Source: Peptococcaceae bacterium UBA7185 (lineage in GTDB: Bacteria > Bacillota > Peptococcia > Peptococcales > Peptococcaceae). From it: DNA of 53,867 bases. The translations under genes and the position numbers were made by a program. This document shows, in pieces, positions 48,376 through 53,867 of this stretch; the stretch's first letter is position 1, and each line of letters begins with the position of its first letter. The notes beneath the pieces are model-generated. The model did no database searches and had not been told where the DNA came from. It saw only the letters and a program-made list of their open reading frames with translations. The stretch spans positions 1-53,867 of the forward strand of contig DKVF01000102.1 of the NCBI GenBank assembly GCA_002491065.1. The letters are read 5' to 3'.

Positions 48376-49702
48376 TTATCAGACCTATGCGACCAATTTC
48401 ATATTGGAACACCCGGTGGCGGCAGTGCTTTTAGAAATGGGACTTGGGAAGAGTGTCTGCACCCTGACTGCTATCTATGAATTGATGTTGAACCGCTTTG
48501 AAGTGGAAAGCGTTCTGGTCATTGCACCTCTTCGAGTAGCAAGAGATACATGGCCTGCGGAGATTGAAAAATGGAATCACTTAAAAGGTCTTACCTACTC
48601 GGTGGTCATCGGTACAGAGGCTGAAAGGATAGCTGCCTTAAACAGACCCGCCCATATCTATCTCATCAACCGAGAAAATGTGGACTGGCTCATTTCAAAG
48701 AGCGGTGTGCCCTTTGATTTCGATATGGTGGTCATTGATGAACTTTCCTCATTCAAATCTTACTCAGCCAAACGATTCAAGAGTCTGCTGAAAGTAAGAC
48801 CAAGGATAAAAAGGATGGTGGGACTTACGGGTACGCCATCCAGCAACGGACTTATGGATCTGTGGGCAGAATTTCGAATACTTGATATGGGTCAAAGGCT
48901 CGGCCGGTACATAACGAACTATCGCAATATGTTCTTTGTGCCGGATAAGCGAAATCAGCAGATGATTTTTTCCTATAAGCCAAAACCGGAAGCGGAGAAA
49001 CTCATCTACCAGCTGATTTCGGATATTACGATTTCCATGAAGTCGGCAGATTTTCTGAAAATGCCGGAATGCGTGATAAACGAAGTCCCTGTGGTGCTTT
49101 CTGAAAAAGAAAGAAGTCTTTATGAGAAAATGCGTGATGAGATGGTCATCTCCCTGGAAGAGGAAGAAATCGATGCGGTAAATGCAGCGGCTCTTTCCGG
49201 GAAACTTCTGCAGATGGCAAACGGTGCTGTCTATACCGAAGATAAGGAAATAGTGAAGATCCACGACCGCAAACTGGATGTCCTGGAAGATCTCATCGAA
49301 GGTGCAAACAGCAAACCTATTCTGATTGCTTACTGGTATAACCACGATTTGCAGAGAATCAAGGAACGGTTTAAGGTTCGTGAGATAAAGACATCTCAGG
49401 ATATCAAAGACTGGAATAACGGCGAGATATCTGTTGCCGTGATACATCCTGCGAGTGCCGGACATGGGCTGAACCTGCAGAGCGGTGGCAGCACCCTTGT
49501 GTGGTTTGGACTTACCTGGTCTTTGGAACTGTATCAGCAGACCAATGCCAGACTCCACCGCCAGGGTCAGACGGAAACAGTGGTCATACACCACATCATT
49601 GCAAAGGACACCATCGATGAAGATGTGATGAAAGCACTTCGTAGAAAAGAGAAAACACAGTCCGACCTTATCGATGCTGTCAAAGCAAGGCTTCGGAGGT
49701 GA
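48356..49702 (+). CDS. SNF2-family DNA helicase/translocase of phage
   Basis: 448 residues. Walker A LEMGLGKSVCTLTAI, DEAD-box equivalent VVIDELSSFKS, GLTGTPSSNGLMDLWAE, and motif VI TNARLHRQGQTETVVIHHII. It probably remodels or translocates phage DNA with the adjoining VRR-NUC nuclease. Start ATG 48356 follows AGGAGGTG. Confidence 0.92.
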   Translation: MQYHPHDYQTYATNFILEHPVAAVLLEMGLGKSVCTLTAIYELMLNRFEVESVLVIAPLRVARDTWPAEIEKWNHLKGLTYSVVIGTEAERIAALNRPAHIYLINRENVDWLISKSGVPFDFDMVVIDELSSFKSYSAKRFKSLLKVRPRIKRMVGLTGTPSSNGLMDLWAEFRILDMGQRLGRYITNYRNMFFVPDKRNQQMIFSYKPKPEAEKLIYQLISDITISMKSADFLKMPECVINEVPVVLSEKERSLYEKMRDEMVISLEEEEIDAVNAAALSGKLLQMANGAVYTEDKEIVKIHDRKLDVLEDLIEGANSKPILIAYWYNHDLQRIKERFKVREIKTSQDIKDWNNGEISVAVIHPASAGHGLNLQSGGSTLVWFGLTWSLELYQQTNARLHRQGQTETVVIHHIIAKDTIDEDVMKALRRKEKTQSDLIDAVKARLRR

Positions 49703-49707
49703 TGCTT

Positions 49708-49932
49708 ATGGCTGACCCTTATGAAAACCTTGCAAATGCCATTATTACAACAGCTGCCAAGGACTATATGGCGGCATTAAAGATACTGAAAAAATCACCC
49801 GCAAATGTAAATGCCAAAAGTACCGTGACTGAGTGTGAGCGTTTCTTTCGTTCCTCCTGGTATGCGGCACTTACAAGCGTGGATAGTGAATTCCTTATAC
49901 GAAGACTGAGAGAGGAGGCTTTGAAAAAATGA
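49708..49932 (+). CDS. Small conserved phage protein of unknown function
   Basis: 74 residues, mostly helical (PYENLANAIITTAAKDYMAA), with a C-terminal CERFFRSSWYAALTSVDSEF block. This pattern is common just before the late regulator gene in clostridial phages, but no function is established. ATG 49708 is eight bases after GGAGG. The stop overlaps the next start by four bases. Confidence 0.6.
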   Translation: MADPYENLANAIITTAAKDYMAALKILKKSPANVNAKSTVTECERFFRSSWYAALTSVDSEFLIRRLREEALKK

Positions 49933-50342
49933 CCGCAAAGGAATATTTAAGACAGGCCTACCGCCTGAACGAGAGAATCAACTCCCATATCGAGGAACTG
50001 GAAAACCTGCGTGACCTTTCCACCCGCATCCAGGGAGTCAGCTACGGAGAACATATTCTTTCTCCCAACAGACCAACGGATGCTCCTTTCACAAAGGTGC
50101 TGTTTAAGATTATGGACTACCAGGAGAAAATCAATCATGAGATTGACACCCTTGTTGACCTCAAGGCAGAGATGGAAGATGCTATCGAGAAACTGTCCAA
50201 TGTGGATGAACGTCTTCTTCTCCGTTATAGATACCTGGATAACCATTCGTGGGAAGAAATCGGTGTGCTGTTAAATGCGTCTGTACGCACCGTGCATCGT
50301 ATTCATTCTTCTGCACTGCAGAACTTTTCTGTGCCGGACTGA
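49929..50342 (+). CDS. ArpU/RinA-like late transcription regulator
   Basis: 137 residues. N-terminal coiled coil (KEYLRQAYRLNERINSHIEE) and a sigma-like C-terminal HTH (LSNVDERLLLRYRYLDNHSW, then VRTVHRIHSSALQNF). Proteins of this DUF1492/ArpU/RinA group lie at the end of the early region and activate the packaging and structural genes. The TGGCA-repeat promoter directly downstream is a likely target. Confidence 0.8.
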   Translation: MTAKEYLRQAYRLNERINSHIEELENLRDLSTRIQGVSYGEHILSPNRPTDAPFTKVLFKIMDYQEKINHEIDTLVDLKAEMEDAIEKLSNVDERLLLRYRYLDNHSWEEIGVLLNASVRTVHRIHSSALQNFSVPD

Positions 50343-50346
50343 AAGT

Positions 50347-50390
50347 TGGCACACTTTGGCAGAGAATGGCACAGTCCTTATAGGTATAAT
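50347..50390 (+). promoter_or_regulatory. Probable late promoter with three phased TGGCA boxes
   Basis: TGGCA at 50347, 50357 and 50367 (exactly 10 bp apart), then TATAAT at 50385-50390. No -35 box lies 17 bp upstream of the TATAAT (GAGAAT), so the promoter should need an activator bound on one face of the helix, presumably the ArpU/RinA-like protein encoded just upstream. Confidence 0.6.
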
Positions 50391-50420
50391 GGTAGTATAG
50401 AAAACTGTATGATGAACGAA

Positions 50421-50450
50421 GCCTCAAGGGAGAAATCCCCTGGGGCTTTT
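50421..50450 (+). terminator. Hairpin with T-run in the late leader
   Basis: GCCTCAAGGG (50421-50430) / CCCCTGGGGC (50437-50446), one mismatch and one G-T pair, followed by TTTTG. Because it lies between the late promoter and the HNH gene, it may be an antitermination-controlled stop as well as the end of the early transcript. Confidence 0.55.
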
Positions 50451-50476
50451 GCTTTACCCGGACGGAGGTGAGGACA

Positions 50477-50836
50477 GTGCCGAGAAGGCCGAAACGACCA
50501 TGTTCACATCCCGGCTGTCCCAACCTGACTGATGGCAGGTTCTGCGAGGAACACCAGAAGGAAGAGAACAAACGATACGAACGCTATGACCGTGACCCCG
50601 CCATCAAACGCAGGTATGGACGAGCATGGAAAAGAATCAGGGACAGCTATGCTGCAAGCCATCCGATGTGTGAGGAGTGCTTGAAGAACGGTATCTATGT
50701 ACCGACCGAAGAGATCCACCACAAGCTGCCGTTATCTCAAGGCGGCACTCATGACAGAGAGAATCTCATTGCACTTTGCAAGTCCTGTCATGCAAGAATC
50801 CACGCCAAGAGTGGTGACAGATGGCACAACAACTGA
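50477..50836 (+). CDS. HNH endonuclease (packaging-associated)
   Basis: 119 residues. An N-terminal zinc-binding stretch (CSHPGCPNLTDGRFCEEHQ) is followed by the HNH core: MCEECLKNG, EIHHKLPLSQGGTHDRENLI and LCKSCHARIHAK. HNH nucleases placed directly before terminase, as in HK97-like phages, stimulate cos cleavage by the terminase complex. Start GTG 50477 is eight bases after GGAGG. Confidence 0.9.
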   Translation: MPRRPKRPCSHPGCPNLTDGRFCEEHQKEENKRYERYDRDPAIKRRYGRAWKRIRDSYAASHPMCEECLKNGIYVPTEEIHHKLPLSQGGTHDRENLIALCKSCHARIHAKSGDRWHNN

Positions 50837-50959
50837 CCCCCAGGGGCGGTAGAAATCTCTACGCATTAAGGTCCCGGGGAACGGCGCGAGGGTCACACGC
50901 GCAAAAATTGCTATTCAAAGGGCCTATAAGGAAAGGTCCCGTGAGGAGGTGAAAAACGA
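50837..50959. other. Probable cos region between HNH and terminase genes
   Basis: GC-rich, symmetrical non-coding DNA: GACCCCCAGGGGCGG near 50834, GGTCCCGGGGAACGGCGCG near 50870, and CACACGCGC near 50893-50905. Phages with an HNH gene next to terminase normally have cos here. The exact nick positions cannot be read from one sequence. Confidence 0.45.
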
Positions 50960-51499
50960 GTGGCAAAAGACGGAACGATGAGAGGCGGTGCAAGACCCGG
51001 TAGCGGGCCAAAACGCAAGGCTCTGACAGAGAAAATCTCTGCGGGCAAGACTGCTACCGTCATCGACCTGCCGGATGCGTCCGAACTCACGGGTGTGGAT
51101 ATGCCCCCTGTGAAGGACTACATGAAAGCAAAGCAGAAAAGCGGGACAGATCTGTGTGCGGAAGAAATCTTTCAGGAAACATGGAACTGGCTTAAGAAGG
51201 TGGGATGCACCGAATATGTGAATACGCTGCTGATCAATCAGTATGCCATGAGCGTTGCAAGACAGATTCAATGCGAACAGGCAATTTCGGAATATGGTTT
51301 CCTGGCAAAGCACCCAACGACCGGGGCGGCTTGCCAGAGCCCGTATGTGTCCATGCTTCAGCAGTTCACAAAACAGGCAAACCAGTCCTGGTATCAGATT
51401 TACCAGATTGTAAAGGAGAACTGCTCCATTGAGTATACGGGAGCAACTCCGCAGGATGACGTAATGGAGCGCTTGCTGCGCGCCCGGAAAGGACACTGA
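50960..51499 (+). CDS. Phage terminase small subunit, P27 family
   Basis: 179 residues. N-terminal RGGARPGSGPKRKAL is typical of P27 small subunits. The central helices (AEEIFQETWNWLKKVGCTEY, VNTLLINQYAMSVARQIQCE) and a C-terminal region ending DVMERLLRARKGH follow. It recognises phage DNA for packaging. Start GTG 50960 after GTGAGGAGGTG. The large subunit must lie outside the window to the right. Confidence 0.88.
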   Translation: MAKDGTMRGGARPGSGPKRKALTEKISAGKTATVIDLPDASELTGVDMPPVKDYMKAKQKSGTDLCAEEIFQETWNWLKKVGCTEYVNTLLINQYAMSVARQIQCEQAISEYGFLAKHPTTGAACQSPYVSMLQQFTKQANQSWYQIYQIVKENCSIEYTGATPQDDVMERLLRARKGH

Positions 51500-51501
51500 C
51501 T

Positions 51502-52284
51502 ATGATTGAAAAAGTAAATCCATGCCACCCTGACAAAGTGGCAGACAGAATCGCAGGTGCAATCGTTGACCTGGCGTATAAAACAGAAAAAGACCCAAAG
51601 ATTGCCGTTGAGGTACTCATCGGACACGGTGTCTGCTATGTGATCGTAGAAACAAGTGCAGACATTTTTGCAGAACAGATTAAAAGAATCGTCCACCGCA
51701 TTGCCGGACAGATAGCTGTTATTTCTGACATCAAACCCCAGGATAAACACCTGGCGGATAATCAGGCGGATGGTTTCCGCTGTGGGGATAACGGCATTTT
51801 CAAGGGTGTGCCTTTGACGGATGAGGAGAAGAAACTCTCTGTAATTGCAAGGGATATCTACAAAGCCTATCTCTTTGATGGCAAGTACATCCTGGATGGC
51901 GAGAGACTTATCATCTGCCAGAGCAATGCAAAGACGAAAGAACTTCGGAAGAAGTACCCAGGGGCAGACATCAATCCTATCGGGGATTGGACTGGCGGCA
52001 CGGATGTTGATACCGGGGCAACCAACAGAAAGCTTGGCTCTGATATGGCACAGTCCGTAACAGGCGGCGGTCTGCATGGCAAAGATCTATCCAAGGCGGA
52101 TGTATCCGTAAATATCCACGCATTTTTGAAAGCGCAGAAAACAGGCCAGCCTGTGGTGCTTTCCTGTGCCATCGGAGATGATACTGTGGATGGCATGCCT
52201 TATTCCGAAATCGTGGAAGAAGCAAGAGAGTACATCAATTCCATGGGTGGATTTGAGAAATTTGCGGAATGGGGGTTGTTCTGA
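51502..52284 (+). CDS. Miniature phage-encoded S-adenosylmethionine synthetase
   Basis: 260 residues, against about 390 for bacterial MetK. Recognisable MetK pieces are HPDKVADRIAGAIVDLAY (substrate loop), EVLIGHGVCYVIVETSAD, GDNGIFKG, NPIGDWTGGTDVDTGATNRK, TGGGLHGKDLSKADVS (P-loop-like GGG-x-GKD) and a shortened C-terminal end. Much of the central domain is missing. It ends one base into the ParB-methyltransferase gene, and another methyltransferase follows. It probably supplies, or senses, SAM for these enzymes; activity of so short a form is unproven. Confidence 0.8.
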   Translation: MIEKVNPCHPDKVADRIAGAIVDLAYKTEKDPKIAVEVLIGHGVCYVIVETSADIFAEQIKRIVHRIAGQIAVISDIKPQDKHLADNQADGFRCGDNGIFKGVPLTDEEKKLSVIARDIYKAYLFDGKYILDGERLIICQSNAKTKELRKKYPGADINPIGDWTGGTDVDTGATNRKLGSDMAQSVTGGGLHGKDLSKADVSVNIHAFLKAQKTGQPVVLSCAIGDDTVDGMPYSEIVEEAREYINSMGGFEKFAEWGLF

Positions 52285-53552
52285 TGACAAAAACGACTAC
52301 GGAGATGCAGCTTGTTCCGCTCTCCAAATTAGTACCATATATCAATAATGCGAGAACCCACTCCCCGGAGCAGATCACAAAGCTGCGTTCCTCCCTGCGT
52401 GAGTTCGGCTTTGTGAATCCCGTTATCATCGACCGTGACTATGGCATCATTGCCGGACACGGCAGAGTGATGGCTGCCAAGGAAGAAGGCATCGAGGAAG
52501 TTCCTTGCGTGTTTGTGGATTACCTTACCGAAGCCCAGAAGAAAGCCTACATCATTGCGGATAACCGATTCGCCCAGGATGCGGGCTGGGATGAGGAACT
52601 CTTAAGAATTGAGATTGAAGCTTTGCAGGGCATGGATTTCGATGTGGGTCTGACTGGCTTTAACGATGATGAGATTGCTGACCTTTTCGCCGGGGATGAT
52701 AAGTCTGAGGCAGAAGACGATGATTTCGATTTGTCTGCCGCCCTTGAGAAGGCATCCTTTGTACAGCGTGGGGATATCTGGACAGTCGGCAGACACCGCC
52801 TCATGTGTGGTGATGCCACATCCGCCGAAGATGTAGCAGCTCTTATGGATGGTAAGAAAGCAAACCTCATCGTAACAGATCCGCCTTACAATGTGGCCTT
52901 TGAAAGTTCCGATGGACTTTCCATCAAGAACGATAAGATGGCAAACGATAAGTTCTATGAATTCCTGCTTTCGGCATTTCAGAACATGGCGGCAAACCTG
53001 GAAAAAGGCGGTGCAGCTTATGTGTTCCATGCTGATACGGAAGGACTTAATTTCCGCAAGGCATTTGTAGATGCAGGTTTCCATCTTGCCGGATGCTGCA
53101 TCTGGGTGAAAAACAGTCTGGTGCTCGGACGCTCCGATTACCAATGGCAGCATGAACCCGTCCTGTACGGTTTCCTTCAGAACGGCAAGCATTACTGGAG
53201 CAAGAACGCAGGAAGAAACCAGACTACTATCTGGAATTTTGACAAGCCGAAGAAGAACAAGAACCATCCGACTTCAAAGCCCCTTGATCTCCTGGCATAT
53301 CCCATTGGCAACTCCAGTCAGGAAAATGCAATCGTCATTGATACCTTTGGTGGCAGCGGTTCTACCCTGATGGCCTGTGAGCAGACCAATCGTATCTGCC
53401 ACACGATGGAACTGGATGAGAAGTATGCATCTGTTATCTTACGCAGATTCGTGGGAGACGGCGGTGACCCTGACAGCGTATATGTGATCCGAAACGGAGA
53501 GAAATATATGTACTCCGACCTTGTAAAAGAGGTGGAGGTCAAAGATGAATAA
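52284..53552 (+). CDS. ParB-domain / DNA N6-adenine (or N4-cytosine) methyltransferase fusion
   Basis: 422 residues. The N-terminal ParB/Srx nuclease-like domain is MQLVPLSKLVPYINNARTHS, then IIAGHGRVMAAKEEG. The C-terminal methyltransferase has motif IV TDPPYNVAF and motif I DTFGGSGSTLMAC at the end, the beta-class order. A long acidic linker (GDDKSEAEDDDFDLS) joins them. Such fusions are common in tailed phages and protect the genome or mark it for packaging. Start ATG 52284 overlaps the last base of the preceding gene. Confidence 0.92.
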   Translation: MTKTTTEMQLVPLSKLVPYINNARTHSPEQITKLRSSLREFGFVNPVIIDRDYGIIAGHGRVMAAKEEGIEEVPCVFVDYLTEAQKKAYIIADNRFAQDAGWDEELLRIEIEALQGMDFDVGLTGFNDDEIADLFAGDDKSEAEDDDFDLSAALEKASFVQRGDIWTVGRHRLMCGDATSAEDVAALMDGKKANLIVTDPPYNVAFESSDGLSIKNDKMANDKFYEFLLSAFQNMAANLEKGGAAYVFHADTEGLNFRKAFVDAGFHLAGCCIWVKNSLVLGRSDYQWQHEPVLYGFLQNGKHYWSKNAGRNQTTIWNFDKPKKNKNHPTSKPLDLLAYPIGNSSQENAIVIDTFGGSGSTLMACEQTNRICHTMELDEKYASVILRRFVGDGGDPDSVYVIRNGEKYMYSDLVKEVEVKDE

Positions 53553-53867
53553 GGGCAGATTGACCCTCGGCAGCCTGTTTGACGGCTCCGGGGGTTTTCC
53601 TTTGGGCGGTGTGCTTAGCGGTATCGAGCCTGTGTTTGCATCGGAGGTCGAGCCTTTTCCAATTAGGGTGACCACAAAGCGTTTTCCCAATATGAAACAC
53701 ATGGGTGATGTAAGCAGGCTGGACGGAGCAAGCCTTCCTCCTGTCGATATCATCACTTTCGGAAGTCCGTGCCAGGATATGTCTGTGGCCGGCAAGAGAG
53801 CGGGTTTGGATGGTAGCCGTTCCAATCTTTTCTATGAAGCCATCCGAATCGTAAAGGAAATGAGGTG
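53545..53867 (+). CDS. C5-cytosine DNA methyltransferase, 3' end outside window
   Basis: The first 107 residues are visible. Motif I reads TLGSLFDGSGGFPLGG and motif IV FGSPCQDMSVAGKRAG with the catalytic cysteine; the frame is open to the window edge. It overlaps the ParB-methyltransferase gene by eight bases. It is unlike the defence-island methyltransferase (PCQ here, PCP there), so the element carries two separate cytosine methylation activities. Confidence 0.88.
   Translation, partial: MNKGRLTLGSLFDGSGGFPLGGVLSGIEPVFASEVEPFPIRVTTKRFPNMKHMGDVSRLDGASLPPVDIITFGSPCQDMSVAGKRAGLDGSRSNLFYEAIRIVKEMR

Larger units (their letters stand above)
25229..53867. mobile_element. Prophage or phage-derived element carrying a defence island, right end outside window
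   Basis: Directly after rlmD the gene content switches to a serine recombinase, defence genes and then an ordered tailed-phage replication and packaging module. Codon choice also changes, with far more CTG, CTT and GCC codons in the phage genes than in the chromosomal ones. The right boundary is not in the window and no duplicated attachment sequence can be defined. It is unclear whether the defence island (27,322-38,788) is phage cargo or an earlier insertion. Confidence 0.7.

Noticed and set aside
48764..49594. 276-residue minus-strand frame opposite the SNF2 helicase
   Set aside because: An antisense shadow of a well-supported helicase; its composition (many His, Phe, Arg) is typical of mirrored codons.
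51400..52077. 225-residue open frame on the minus strand opposite the MetK-like gene
   Set aside because: It lies fully antisense to a gene with clear MetK motifs, has no recognisable domain and no ribosome binding site.

Overview
The window joins two very different pieces of DNA. Positions 1 to about 25,230 look like the chromosome of an anaerobic, spore-forming member of the Firmicutes (Bacillota). The evidence is a spoVAC-spoVAD-spoVAE operon behind a sigma-G-like promoter, many 4Fe-4S proteins, and the housekeeping order ppx-ppk1 / phoH-pgpH-ybeY-hlyC/corC-cdd-era. Inference: this order would suit Negativicutes or a neighbouring clostridial class; no rRNA gene is present to settle it.

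Chromosomal part, left to right: the 3' part of thiC; the spoVA operon; a Crp/Fnr regulator divergent from a ferredoxin-like and a cupin gene, with a 14-bp palindrome between them; a two-component system; a lipoprotein; an intact small ferredoxin followed by three broken genes (an AprA/fumarate-reductase-like flavoprotein, an SLC13/DASS anion transporter and an MFS transporter); polyphosphate metabolism (ppx, ppk1); and the conserved phoH-to-era block, followed by a CPBP membrane protease and an RlmD-type rRNA methyltransferase.

After the rRNA methyltransferase comes a mobile region that runs off the right edge. It starts with a short intergenic stretch carrying three repeats at a 29-bp period, then a C-terminally truncated serine recombinase, about 580 bp without an intact gene, and a SymE-like gene. 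Positions 27,322-38,788 are a dense defence island. A predicted Cfr10I/Bse634I-type restriction enzyme and a Vsr nuclease face leftwards. A small HTH protein, a C5-cytosine methyltransferase, a MORC/MutL-like GHKL ATPase with zinc ribbons, an Mrr-helicase fusion, an unknown 234-residue protein and a complete three-gene ABC-3C (ABC three-component) cassette face rightwards in one nearly gap-free run. Two 21-bp direct repeats lie between the divergent promoters and look like the operator of the small HTH protein.

From 38,870 to the right edge there is a tailed-phage early/replication module (sigma-like protein, DUF2800, DUF2815 ssDNA-binding protein, DNA polymerase I, antirepressor, DUF4406, P4-type primase-helicase, VRR-NUC, SNF2 helicase, ArpU/RinA-like late regulator). 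It is followed by the start of the late/packaging module (HNH nuclease, probable cos region, terminase small subunit). Then come a miniature S-adenosylmethionine synthetase, a ParB-methyltransferase fusion and the start of a second C5 methyltransferase. Several non-coding elements stand out: an element repeated at fixed distance from two stop codons, a 10-bp-phased TGGCA triplet in front of a TATAAT box, a large inverted repeat downstream of the primase, and a structured leader in front of the sigma-like gene.

The best candidate for a new system is the defence operon. It couples a restriction-modification unit and a MORC-like ATPase/helicase module directly to an ABC-3C cassette under what looks like one switch.
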